A program made the translations under genes and the position numbers. A DNA stretch of 64,000 nucleotides from Achromobacter sp. ASV32 (GTDB lineage Bacteria > Pseudomonadota > Gammaproteobacteria > Burkholderiales > Burkholderiaceae_B): contig NZ_JAELTJ010000013.1 of NCBI RefSeq assembly GCF_016428805.1, positions 1 to 64,000 on the forward strand, written 5' to 3'. The notes beneath the pieces are model-generated. The model was not told the DNA's origin. It saw only the letters and a list, made by a program, of their open reading frames with translations, and did not search any database. Shown piece after piece: positions 49,528-57,283 of the stretch. How positions within the stretch are numbered: position 1 is the first letter of the stretch; the number at the start of each line of letters is the position of its first letter.

Positions 49528-50730
49528 TCAGGTCCCGGGGTTACCGAGCGGTAAATAAAAGCGGATGCGGGTGCCGCCGCCATCGGCGGCCGTCATGGTC
49601 ATTTCGCCGCCCAACTGCTCGACGGTGGCGTGCGACAGGGCCAGGCCCACGCCCAGTCCTCCCGGTTTGCCGCTGTTGAACAAGCTGGTGGCCGGCAGCA
49701 GCGTCTGGTCGGGGTCGAAGCCGCGGCCGTAGTCGCGCACTTCGCCGCGCAGGGCGCCGTAACCGTATTCCAGGTGCAGGTCCACGCGCGGTTCGTCGGC
49801 GGCTTCGCCCGCGTCGGCCGCGTTGTTCAGCAAGGCCTGCAGCAGGTGGGCGATGGCCGGATCCACCCGCAGGCTGGCCGGCAGGGTGCCCGAGCGTTGC
49901 AGGTTGATGGTCGGCCGGATCAGGCGCCACTGCCCCACCACGCGCACCAGGTCCACTGCGGTTGGGACCGCCAGATTGCGGATGCGTTCCCGGCACAGCG
50001 CCAATAGCTGGCTCAGGGTGGCGACGTCTTCCTTCAGGTCGGGGTCCTTGACCTCGGCGGCGATCTCGTCGGCCAGCAGGGTCATGGTCGCGAGCGGGGT
50101 GTTCAGTTCGTGCGCCATCGCCGCCGCGTGGGTGGCCAGCGCCACGATGCCCTCGTTGCGGGTGAAGCGCTCGCGCAGGCGGGCCAGTTCGCGTTCGCGG
50201 GCCCGCAGGTCGGCGGCCAGCCGGGTCGAGAACACCAGCACCACCACCACGGAAATCAGGAAATTGGCCGACAGGCCCCACAGCAGCAGGGTGTGGGTAT
50301 TGACGTCACCGCGCAGCGGCTGGCCGAAGACGGCGGCGGCGGCGTAGCCGGAAATACCGGCCAGCGCGGCGGCCAGCGCCCAGTTGCGCGGCAGGGCCAG
50401 CGCCGCCAGCGCGGTCAGGATCAGGAACATCATGCCGAACGGATTGCTCAGGCCGCCGCTCCAGCCCACCATCCAGGCAAGCGCGGCCATGTCCACCAGC
50501 AGGTGGGCAAAGGCGGTGGCGTGGGACAGGTCGCGGCTATGCCGCAGGCGCAGGCTGGCGTAGACGTTGAAGCCGATCAGCACCCCCACGCCGATCCACA
50601 GGGGTTCGAGCGGCAAGGCCAGGCCCAGCACGCTGCTGGCGACCAGGATGGTGGCGGCCTGGCCCGCGATGGCGAGCCAGCGCAGGCTGCAGAGGGTACG
50701 CAGGAAGGAAAAGGCGGAACTACCGGGCAT
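49528..50730 (-). CDS. regB: RegB/PrrB/RoxS-type redox sensor histidine kinase
   Basis: A 400-residue membrane kinase with six N-terminal helices (residues about 15-170). The quinone-binding heptapeptide GGLSNPF (92-98) fits the RegB consensus GGxxNPF. The H-box is MAHELNTPLATM (His207). The redox cysteine expected about 40 residues later is present as C246 (LLALCRERI). The ATPase domain has N (LLNNAADAG), G1 (DYGRGFDPD) and G2 (GGLGVGLAL). It senses quinone-pool or redox state and phosphorylates RegA. Start ATG 50730 fits family length; from 50731 to 51011 I see only its leader and no other gene. Confidence 0.92.
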   Translation of the reverse strand: MPGSSAFSFLRTLCSLRWLAIAGQAATILVASSVLGLALPLEPLWIGVGVLIGFNVYASLRLRHSRDLSHATAFAHLLVDMAALAWMVGWSGGLSNPFGMMFLILTALAALALPRNWALAAALAGISGYAAAAVFGQPLRGDVNTHTLLLWGLSANFLISVVVVLVFSTRLAADLRARERELARLRERFTRNEGIVALATHAAAMAHELNTPLATMTLLADEIAAEVKDPDLKEDVATLSQLLALCRERIRNLAVPTAVDLVRVVGQWRLIRPTINLQRSGTLPASLRVDPAIAHLLQALLNNAADAGEAADEPRVDLHLEYGYGALRGEVRDYGRGFDPDQTLLPATSLFNSGKPGGLGVGLALSHATVEQLGGEMTMTAADGGGTRIRFYLPLGNPGT

Positions 50731-51011
50731 ATCCAGACACAGGGTTGCCGGCACAACCGCCGGCGGCACAGGCGCCCGGCGGCGCGGAACGCTGTCATCC
50801 AGCGCGCGGCGCAGGGGGCGCCGGCTGCCGTCAGGCCCCGCGAGGGCGCTGGCGGCGGATGTGCTGGCATTGTATGTGGAATCCCGGTGCGCCGCAGGCG
50901 GGCGGCCTGTGACGCGTCCCCGATATTCGCCCCGCCAGCGGCTGGCAGGCGAGCCTGGAGGCTGCGCGCCGCTGTGTCGGGGGGCCGGGCGCCTGGGGAC
51001 GGCGCGCGGTA

Positions 51012-51395
51012 CTACTGCAGGGCGGACGAGCCGCTATGGGCCATTGCGGTGGGCGGATAGCTTTCCTCGTCCGACGCCATCTGCCCCTGCATCTCGGCCG
51101 TCTGCAGTTCCTGTTCGACCTGGGCCCGGCTTTCCATGGCGCCGGTGGTGGCGACCGCGGGCGGGTAGTCTTCCTGGCCGAAGGTGTATTGGCCGTTCTG
51201 CTTGGCCTGGGCCAGCTCGGCGCTCACCTGGGCCGAGGTCTTGGCCGCGGGGGCCGGGTAACTCACCCGCCAATCGCGGAACGCGTCGCGCTTGTAGGTC
51301 GCGGTGGGCATCGTGGATTGAACCTGCTGGGCTTGCACAGTGGCGGCGGCGGTCAGACCGGCGCAAAGCAACAAAGTAGCTGTCAGGGTCTTCAT
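51012..51395 (-). CDS. Secreted DUF4148-like protein (third paralogue)
   Basis: A 127-residue exported protein (signal peptide MKTLTATLLLCAGLTAAATVQAQ). It has two DUF4148-like units: KTSAQVSAELAQAKQNGQYTFGQEDYPP and MESRAQVEQELQTAEMQGQMASDEESYPP. Both share the S/T-x-A-Q-V-x-x-E-L helix with the tandem pair at 38453/39090, but replace VEPND-x-PF by EDYPP/EESYPP. This form is closer to the common Achromobacter/Bordetella DUF4148 type. It sits between regB and the copper operon; its leader is unrelated to that of the other pair. Function unknown. Confidence 0.82.
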   Translation of the reverse strand: MKTLTATLLLCAGLTAAATVQAQQVQSTMPTATYKRDAFRDWRVSYPAPAAKTSAQVSAELAQAKQNGQYTFGQEDYPPAVATTGAMESRAQVEQELQTAEMQGQMASDEESYPPTAMAHSGSSALQ

Positions 51396-51588
51396 GAAAC
51401 GCTCCTAGCAATCAAAGCAAACGGCCGGGGAAAGGGCCGAGCTGTCGTCCCGGTGCGGTCATGGGACGATTTCCTGTGATGCTGGCGATAGCTGCCGGGT
51501 GCGCCGGGCGGCGGCGCGCCCCGGGTTTTCAGATTCGACCGGGAGCGCGCTCAGGCGTTGCAGAAAACCCGGGGGCCGGCGCAAACAG

Positions 51589-51608
51589 GTATTTCAAGCC
51601 TGAAATAC
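51589..51608. repeat. 20-bp perfect inverted repeat between PCuAC and DUF4148 genes
   Basis: GTATTTCA-AGCC-TGAAATAC, with 8-bp perfect arms and a 4-base loop, lies in a 250-bp non-coding gap. It is about 40 bp past the PCuAC stop and about 195 bp upstream of the DUF4148 start, both on the minus strand. It could be a hairpin ending the copper-operon mRNA (no clean U-tract) or an upstream operator of the DUF4148 gene. Confidence 0.55.
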
Positions 51609-51646
51609 AGGTGTCAATCCGCTTGCGGCGGCAAAGTCCCCACTTT

Positions 51647-52141
51647 TCAGTGGCCGTGCCCGGCGGCGGCCGGTGCCGAGGCGGCCGACAGCGGGCGCGC
51701 CACGGCGGTCACCGGAATACGCCGTTCCTTGCCGCCGGCGTCCTGCACCACCAGCGTCAGCGCGACGGCATCGCCCGCCGAAATCTGCTTGGACAGGTCG
51801 ATCAGCATGACGTGGTAGCCGCCCGGCTTCAGGTCCACCGGCTGGCCGGCGGGCAGGTCGATGGCGGGCACCTGGCGCATTTTCATGACGTCGTTCTGCA
51901 TCGCCATTTCGTGCACCTCGGTGTGCTTGGCCGCGTCGGATTCCACCGCGACCAGGCGGGCGGGCGCGGCCGACGTGAGCCGCATGAAGACGCCGGTGGC
52001 GTGCTGGCTGGGCACCGTGGCGCGCACCCAGGCGTCTTCCACCTTGAGCGTGGCGTCCTGGGCCAGGGCGGGGACGGGGGCCAGCGTCAGCGCGCTCAGG
52101 GTGAAAGCGGCGGCCAGGGCGGCGAAAGCGGTCTTTTTCAT
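51647..52141 (-). CDS. PCuAC-family periplasmic copper chaperone
   Basis: A 164-residue exported cupredoxin-like protein (signal peptide MKKTAFAALAAAFTLSALTLAPVPALAQ). The copper site motif H-(M)-x10-M-x21-H-x-M is visible as HEMAMQNDVMKMRQ...GGYHVML, and the tail AAGHGH may bind further metal. PCuAC delivers Cu(I) to the oxidase CuA or CuB sites together with SCO proteins. It is third in the DUF2946-SCO-PCuAC operon (33 bp after SCO), close to cyoABCD. Confidence 0.92.
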   Translation of the reverse strand: MKKTAFAALAAAFTLSALTLAPVPALAQDATLKVEDAWVRATVPSQHATGVFMRLTSAAPARLVAVESDAAKHTEVHEMAMQNDVMKMRQVPAIDLPAGQPVDLKPGGYHVMLIDLSKQISAGDAVALTLVVQDAGGKERRIPVTAVARPLSAASAPAAAGHGH

Positions 52142-52173
52142 GGGAAGTTCCTTTGTTCGTGAGGGCGCGGGGC

Positions 52174-52794
52174 TTACAGCACCGTTCGCAGGTCGTCGGC
52201 GCACTGTTGGGCGCTTTGTTGGTGACGCAGGGTCAGGCGCAGCTTGCCCTGGGCGTCGATGATGTAGGTCAACGCCGTGTGGTCCATGGTGTACGACGAG
52301 CCGGTGGGTACCTTCTGGTAGAACACCTTGAACGACTGGGCGGCGGCGCGGGTCTGCTCGGCGTCGCCGCGCAGGCCGACGAACGTGGGATCGAAGGCCT
52401 GGGTGTAGGCGCGCAGGATCTCCGGCGTGTCGCGTTCCGGGTCCACGGTGATGAACAGGATGCGCAGTTTGGCCGCCGCGTCGGCGCCCAGCAGGCTTTT
52501 TATTTCCAACGCCCGGGTCAAGGCGGTCGGGCAGATATCCGGGCACTGGGTGAAGCCGAAGAACAGCATCACCGTCTGGCCGCGGTAGTCGGCCAGTTGG
52601 CGCGGCCGGCCTTCGGTGTCCTGCAGATGGAAGTCGCCGGCAGGCATGCTGGACAGGTCCATGCCGTTGAGTTTGGGCGCCTCCGGACCGCAGCCGGCCA
52701 GCGGCAGAAGCGCCAGGGTGGACAGCAGCAGGCGCCGGCGGCGGTCGGGCGTGGGCGCGCTTGCCGAGGGGGCGCGCGTAAGCAGGGATTGCAT
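52174..52794 (-). CDS. SCO1/SenC-family copper metallochaperone (lipoprotein)
   Basis: A 206-residue membrane-anchored thioredoxin-fold protein. Lipobox LLPLAGC (Cys35). The copper-binding CxxxC is C84-PDI-C88 (FTQCPDICPT), with the distal ligand H172 (SYTMDHTALTY). It supplies copper and reduces cysteines during oxidase assembly. The ATG at 52794 lies downstream of the DUF2946 gene, from which it is separated by 62 bp. Likely partners are PCuAC downstream and haem-copper oxidases such as the nearby cyo complex, where only CuB is relevant, or a cytochrome c oxidase elsewhere. Confidence 0.94.
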   Translation of the reverse strand: MQSLLTRAPSASAPTPDRRRRLLLSTLALLPLAGCGPEAPKLNGMDLSSMPAGDFHLQDTEGRPRQLADYRGQTVMLFFGFTQCPDICPTALTRALEIKSLLGADAAAKLRILFITVDPERDTPEILRAYTQAFDPTFVGLRGDAEQTRAAAQSFKVFYQKVPTGSSYTMDHTALTYIIDAQGKLRLTLRHQQSAQQCADDLRTVL

Positions 52795-52856
52795 GTAAAC
52801 CTCGTCGGTTGACGGTTCGCGACAGGCGCGGCAAACGCCGCGCGCAAGGAGCGGAG

Positions 52857-53294
52857 TCAGGCGACGCGGGGCGGGGCGCGCGAACCCAGCGGCGGCCCTT
52901 GGGCCGGCTGCACGGGCAACGCTTCGGGGGTGGGGGCCGGCCGGGGCGCGTGGCGGCCGGCGCTCAGGGCCAGTGGCGCCACGTAAGGCGTGGGGGCGGG
53001 GGTGACGTGGGCCAGCAGCCCGAATGGGCACTGCGCGCCGGTGTCGGCATTGCGGTGCTCGCCCGAGCCGTCGGTGGTCCTGTCCGCGCGGGGCAACGCG
53101 ATCCGGAAGGTGGACAGGTCGCCCGCGGCCGAGCAGAAGGTGACTTCCAGCCGGCCGTCCTGCAGTGCGTGGGCGTCGGGCATGTAGCCCGTCGGGACCA
53201 CGGCCCGCAACAGTACCGCCAGGAACGCCAGCCACAGCACGCCCCGGACGCGCAGGGCGCCGCAGGCTTGCAGAAGGCGGGTCAAGGCAGGCAT
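52857..53294 (-). CDS. DUF2946 membrane-anchored protein (copper-operon leader)
   Basis: A 145-residue protein with one N-terminal membrane segment (GVLWLAFLAVLLRAVVPTGYM) and a small periplasmic domain containing conserved cysteines (VTFCSAAG, GAQCPFGLLAH). The RAVVPTGYMP motif and the C...CPF pattern identify DUF2946, often found beside SCO/PCuAC or copper receptor genes. The C-terminus is Pro/Ala-rich. It is first in the operon, about 50 bp after a RegA-like palindrome. A role in copper handling is inferred from context. Confidence 0.8.
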   Translation of the reverse strand: MPALTRLLQACGALRVRGVLWLAFLAVLLRAVVPTGYMPDAHALQDGRLEVTFCSAAGDLSTFRIALPRADRTTDGSGEHRNADTGAQCPFGLLAHVTPAPTPYVAPLALSAGRHAPRPAPTPEALPVQPAQGPPLGSRAPPRVA

Positions 53295-53340
53295 AGCGGC
53301 ATTTTAGGGCACGCGCCCGGGCCGCCGCAGGGGGCTCGCG

Positions 53341-53357
53341 TGCGGCGCAGTGTCGCA
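53341..53357. promoter_or_regulatory. RegA-like palindrome upstream of the copper operon
   Basis: TGCGGC-GCAGT-GTCGCA matches the two cyo sites in 11 of 12 arm positions with the same 5-bp spacing. It lies in the 84-bp gap before the DUF2946 start, consistent with shared redox control of copper delivery and cyo. Confidence 0.55.
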
Positions 53358-53378
53358 GCGCAGGGGCCGGCCGGGGTG

Positions 53379-54899
53379 TCAGTCATCGGTGTCCAGCCGC
53401 CGGATCAGGGCGATGTAGCGGCGTTGTGCCTGGTCCGGCGGCAGGCCGGTCAGCAGGCGCCATGACGCGTGTTCGATCTGCTCGCGCGGGGTCGCATCGG
53501 TGTCGGCCTGGGGCGGGGCATCGCCCTGGCGGGCCTGTTTCTCATAGGCTTGCAGCCGCAAGGCGACACCGGTCGAGGGCGCCTGGGGCAGGGCGCGCAG
53601 TTCGAGCACGGCGGCTTCGAAAGCATCGGCCAGGGCGTCGGCGGGGATGTCCAGCGTGGCGCGGTCCATCGCATCGCCTTCGGGCTCCAGGCCGCTGGCC
53701 ACGGCCAGCCGGCGCCACAGCGCATCTTCGGCAGCCGGGTCCGCCGCCGTCGCGGTGACCTTGGCGATCTGCTGGTTGCGCAGGCGCAGCGTGTGGGTGG
53801 ACGCGCCGTGGAATACGGTGGGCCCGTCCCGCACCTGGAAGGTCAGCGGCAGCGCGATCGAACGTCCGGCCAGCTCGGGCTTGCCGACGCTGTCGACCGT
53901 GAAGGTGTTGCGCGAATAGTCCATGATCCGCGAGAACAGGTCCACCAGGCCGCCCCGGCCCTGGTAGACCCCGGCCAGCGGGCTGTCGCCCTCTTCGTGC
54001 CAGGCGACGTCTTCGGCGAACAGCGGGAACAGCGTTTCGAATTCGCCCGACAGCAGCGCATCGCGATAGGCCTGCAGCAAGCGTTCGATGTCGTCGGCGG
54101 TCATGGCGGCGGCGCGGCCCGGGCGCGCCGCCACGGCGGGGCGCTTGTCCATGAACTGCAGGATGTCGGCGGCAACGCGGTCGCGGTCGTTGTCCACGCA
54201 GATCATGTGGTAGCTGTTGTCCAGCAGCACCAGCCGGCTGTCGGGGATGGCCTCGTTCAGGTAGTGGGCCGAGCGCACCGAGGTCAGTTCGTCCTCGTGG
54301 GCGTGGATGATCAGGCTGGGGCAGGTGATGGCGTTCAGGCCGCGCTGCACGAACCGGCGCAGCCGGTCGACCTCGCGCACGCAGGCCAGTGGCACCCAGC
54401 GGTAGTGGAAGTTCTCGCCGCGCTCGAACTTGGCCTTGACGATGGAGCGGACCAGCTCGTTCTTGATGCCGTAGGGTTCTTCTTCCTCGACGCGCATGCG
54501 CGCGGCCAGGCCGGGGATGCGGTAGACCAGGTTGCGCAGGCCCCGGTACCAGGGCGTGCTCCAGCCGTCGATGAAGACGGGCGCGGCCAGGCTGACCAGC
54601 TTGCCCTTGCGGTGCTGCACGCGCTTGCACAGTTCTACCGCCAGCAAGGCGCCCAGGCACATGCCGACCACGTGCAGGGTCTCGTAGCGGTCGGCTATCT
54701 CGCGGTACTTGGCGGTCACGGCGTCCAGCCAGTCTTCGGCGCGCACGGACAGCAGGTCCTCGGGCGTGGTGCCGTGGCCGGGCAGGGTCAGCGCGTGGGT
54801 TTCGACGCCGGCGCGCTTGAGGATCTTGTGCAACGATCCCAGGTCGTACTGGGTGCCGCCCAAGCCGTGGATGAGCAGGGCTCCTGTGCTATTGGACAT
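53379..54899 (-). CDS. Fusion: Cys-nucleophile alpha/beta hydrolase + SnoaL-like + ACBP-like domain
   Basis: A 506-residue soluble protein of three parts. Residues 1-255 are an alpha/beta hydrolase: oxyanion HGLGG, nucleophile elbow VVGMCLGA with Cys81 instead of Ser, as in PHA-synthase-type G-x-C-x-G boxes, acid Asp203 (HAHEDELT) and His231 (NSYHMI). Residues about 266-390 are a SnoaL/NTF2-like cone (IERLLQAYRDALLSGEFETLFPLFAEDVAWHEEGDSPLAGVYQGR). Residues about 410-506 resemble acyl-CoA-binding protein (GVALRLQAYEKQARQGDAPP...WRLLTGLPPDQAQRRYIALIRRL). A thioesterase, acyltransferase or PHA-related activity on acyl-CoA is likely but not provable here. Its start overlaps the MASE1 gene's end by 11 bp, so the two are coupled. 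Confidence 0.85.
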   Translation of the reverse strand: MSNSTGALLIHGLGGTQYDLGSLHKILKRAGVETHALTLPGHGTTPEDLLSVRAEDWLDAVTAKYREIADRYETLHVVGMCLGALLAVELCKRVQHRKGKLVSLAAPVFIDGWSTPWYRGLRNLVYRIPGLAARMRVEEEEPYGIKNELVRSIVKAKFERGENFHYRWVPLACVREVDRLRRFVQRGLNAITCPSLIIHAHEDELTSVRSAHYLNEAIPDSRLVLLDNSYHMICVDNDRDRVAADILQFMDKRPAVAARPGRAAAMTADDIERLLQAYRDALLSGEFETLFPLFAEDVAWHEEGDSPLAGVYQGRGGLVDLFSRIMDYSRNTFTVDSVGKPELAGRSIALPLTFQVRDGPTVFHGASTHTLRLRNQQIAKVTATAADPAAEDALWRRLAVASGLEPEGDAMDRATLDIPADALADAFEAAVLELRALPQAPSTGVALRLQAYEKQARQGDAPPQADTDATPREQIEHASWRLLTGLPPDQAQRRYIALIRRLDTDD

Positions 54900-56178
54900 C
54901 TGCCTGCTCGACTTCGCCAAGACGCCACATGCCCGCGATCACCGCGACGCTGCCGTCGAAATCCGGCAAGGGCGAGCCGCGGTCGCTGATCACGCGCCAG
55001 CCGCCGCCGGCGTGCGCCAGGCGGAACAGCAGCGGCGTGCGGTCCTGGCCGCCGGCGCGGCGCGCCGCCCAGTGCATCGTCAGGCGCGCGCGGTCATCGG
55101 GGTGGGCCAGGGCCAGCAGGGTGTCCAGGTCGCCGATCGCGCCGGCCGGCATGCCGAACGCGTCGTGCAGGTCGCCGGCCAGCTCGAACGAGCCGTCAAA
55201 GGGGTTGTAGCGATACATCAGCTGGTGGCTGCCGGCCAGCGCCAGGTCGAAGCGGCCGCGCCATTGCTCGGCGTTCTCGAGTTCCTGCGCGCGGGCGCCG
55301 CGCAGCGTGTTGACCAGCAGGATCAGCAGCGCGGTGACGACCAGGTAGACCTGGGTGGCCAGCAGCACATGCCAGTGGTCGTTGGCCTCGACAAAGGGCC
55401 CTTCGCCCTGCGCGCTTTGGTACAGCGCCATCAGGGTCAGCGTGATGACGGCCAGGGTGCCGCCCAGCGGCCCCCACACCAGCGCGGTCAGCACGGCGAA
55501 CACCAGTGGCAGGTAGGTCAGCTCGAAGGTGACGACGTACGGCAGGTTCTTGATCATGTCGCCGTCGAAGGTCATGAAGGTCGAGACGATCAGGGCGATG
55601 TAGGCGGTGGCGCCCAGCGCCAGGTCGCGCATGCGGGGGCCGCCGGAGCGGCGCGGGCGAAAGTGGGCCCAGCCGGTGACCGCGGGCGCCAGGATCAGGA
55701 TGCCGCCCAGGTAGGCCGCTACCCAGGTGCGCAGGCGGACCCAGGCGTGGGCTTCCTGGGTCATCCATAGCCAGCTGCCGTTGAGCAGGGCGGACAGGGC
55801 CGCGCCGACCACCGCGCCGGCCAGCAGCGCCGCGACCACGCCCACCCCGCCGTCGCGCGGGGTCAGGCGCTGGATAGTCCAGGCCGCCGCGATGCTGGAC
55901 AGGCTGGCGGTGATGGCAAACACCAGCGCCGTGGCAGGTTGGCCGCGCGTGAAGCTGGTGATCACGATCTGCGCGAAGAAGAACGCGGCCAGCAGCAGCG
56001 GCCAGTTGCGGCGCTGCGTCAGCAGATAGGCGCCCACCGCCACGCCCGGCGGCAGCCAGACGAACACGGCATGGCTGACCGGGTCATTGAGCAGGCGCGA
56101 AAACAGGCCGCACAGCAGATAGGGGATGGCCCATAGCAGGCAAAACAGATTTCTTCGGGGCGCTGGGGTGGTTCCCAT
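54889..56178 (-). CDS. MASE1-PAS membrane sensor without output domain
   Basis: A 429-residue protein with an eight-helix MASE1 sensor domain (residues about 10-305: PYLLCGLFSRLLNDPVSHAVFVWLPPGVAVGAYLL, VAAYLGGILILAPAVTGWAHF, LTALVWGPLGGTLAVITLTLMALY). A PAS fold follows (RFDLALAGSHQLMYRYNPFDGSFELAGDLHDAFGMPAGAIGDLDTLLALAHPDDRARL...VAVIAGMWRLGEVEQ). MASE1 proteins normally end in a kinase, GGDEF or EAL domain; this one stops after PAS. The gene overlaps the hydrolase-ACBP gene by 11 bp, so signal output may go through that protein. ATG 56178 fits the start of MASE1 homology. Confidence 0.87.
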   Translation of the reverse strand: MGTTPAPRRNLFCLLWAIPYLLCGLFSRLLNDPVSHAVFVWLPPGVAVGAYLLTQRRNWPLLLAAFFFAQIVITSFTRGQPATALVFAITASLSSIAAAWTIQRLTPRDGGVGVVAALLAGAVVGAALSALLNGSWLWMTQEAHAWVRLRTWVAAYLGGILILAPAVTGWAHFRPRRSGGPRMRDLALGATAYIALIVSTFMTFDGDMIKNLPYVVTFELTYLPLVFAVLTALVWGPLGGTLAVITLTLMALYQSAQGEGPFVEANDHWHVLLATQVYLVVTALLILLVNTLRGARAQELENAEQWRGRFDLALAGSHQLMYRYNPFDGSFELAGDLHDAFGMPAGAIGDLDTLLALAHPDDRARLTMHWAARRAGGQDRTPLLFRLAHAGGGWRVISDRGSPLPDFDGSVAVIAGMWRLGEVEQADVQ

Positions 56179-56340
56179 ATCGTTCCTTGCAAACGCGGTG
56201 TTCCATGACGAGCCGGGGCTCGCGGCAATGAGCGGGTTATACACGCCCTGGCGCGGTCTGCCAAAGCCGCGGCAAGCATACCCGCGCCCGAAAATCTTGG
56301 TACCCTTGGACGCAGTCTTTTCACTCCGCCCCAGGTTTCA

Positions 56341-57123
56341 GTGCTCTCCTTGCCCGCTCAGACCCTGCCCGTTTCCCTGTTTGCCGCCGAGCCCGGACGT
56401 GTCCCGGCGCCCGTTTTCGCCCGCGCCGGCCGATTCGCCCGCTGGCTGCTGCTGGCCACGCTGCTGGCGCTGCTGGCGGCCTGCGGCACCCCCAAGGTCC
56501 AGCCGGGTTATTACCGCGTCCAGTCGGGCGACACGCTGACGCAGATTGCGCGCAAGCAGGGCACCAGCGTATCGAACCTGGTGCGCTGGAACAACCTGTC
56601 CAATTCCAATTCCATCGAGGTCGGCCAGATGCTGCGGGTCCAGGCGCCCGCAGGCCAGGCCAGTGCGTCGGCACCCAGCAAGGCGCGCGGCAAGGCATCG
56701 CAAGGCACCCAGTCGACGGCGCCCACCATGGGCAAGCGCCGCACCGCGCCGCCGGGCGCGATTTCCCTGGTCTGGCCGGCGCAGGGCAAGGTGACACGGG
56801 GCTACGACGGCTCCGGATCCAATGGCATCGTCATCTCCAACAGCGCCGGCACGCCGGTGGTGGCCGCCGCTGCCGGCACCGTCGCCTACTCCGGCAGCGG
56901 TCTGCGCGGCTACGGGCACCTGGTGATCGTCAAGCACAACAGCAGCTTCCTGAGCATCTACGCCCACAACAGCAAGCTGCTGGTGAAAGAGGGCCAACGC
57001 GTCACCCAGGGCCAGAAGATCGCGGAAATGGGCAATAGCGACAGCAAGCAGGTGGGGCTGTACTTCGAGTTGCGGTATGACGGCCAGGCCGTCGACCCGG
57101 CGGGCTCCTTGCCAAGCCGATAG
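56341..57123 (+). CDS. LysM-LytM (M23) lipoprotein with degenerate peptidase site
   Basis: A 260-residue predicted lipoprotein (lipobox LALLAAC, Cys48, after an unusually long N-terminus; GTG start at 56341). A LysM domain binds peptidoglycan (GYYRVQSGDTLTQIARKQGTSVSNLVRWNNLSNSNSIEVGQMLRV). An Ala/Ser/Lys linker leads to an M23 domain (VWPAQGKVTRGYDGSGSNGIVISNSAGTPVVAAAAGTVAYSG...YGHLVIVKHNSSFLSIYAHNSKLLVKEGQRVTQGQKIAEMGNSDS). Zinc ligands are lost: SNGIVIS where GxDI is expected, and VGLYFELR where HLHFE is expected. It is therefore probably an amidase activator of the NlpD/EnvC/ActS kind rather than an enzyme. Confidence 0.88.
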   Translation: MLSLPAQTLPVSLFAAEPGRVPAPVFARAGRFARWLLLATLLALLAACGTPKVQPGYYRVQSGDTLTQIARKQGTSVSNLVRWNNLSNSNSIEVGQMLRVQAPAGQASASAPSKARGKASQGTQSTAPTMGKRRTAPPGAISLVWPAQGKVTRGYDGSGSNGIVISNSAGTPVVAAAAGTVAYSGSGLRGYGHLVIVKHNSSFLSIYAHNSKLLVKEGQRVTQGQKIAEMGNSDSKQVGLYFELRYDGQAVDPAGSLPSR

Positions 57124-57178
57124 GGGACGGCTCCACGCCGAGGAAGGGCCCACCGCGCCGCGCACGCTGCGCGTGCTT

Positions 57179-57216
57179 GCAGCCCCCCGAGGGGCTGCCC
57201 GGCCTTCGGGCGGCCC
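57179..57216. repeat. GC-rich double hairpin between convergent genes
   Basis: GCAGCCCC-CCGA-GGGGCTGC (57179-57198) is a perfect 8-bp stem, followed at once by GGCC-TTCG-GGCGGCC-type pairing (about 57201-57216). There is no U-tract. It lies between the convergent LytM and ABC-transporter genes, so it may end both transcripts. It also has the look of a small interspersed palindromic repeat; a genome-wide search would tell. Confidence 0.5.
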
Positions 57217-57283
57217 GGCGGTGATTTCAGCGGGCAGGCGTGTGTTCCTGGCGCGACGTCTTTGGCGCACGCAGCGGATGTCT

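Noticed and set aside
53469-54989. 506-codon plus-strand frame
   Set aside because: Antisense to the hydrolase fusion; shadow composition and no ribosome site.
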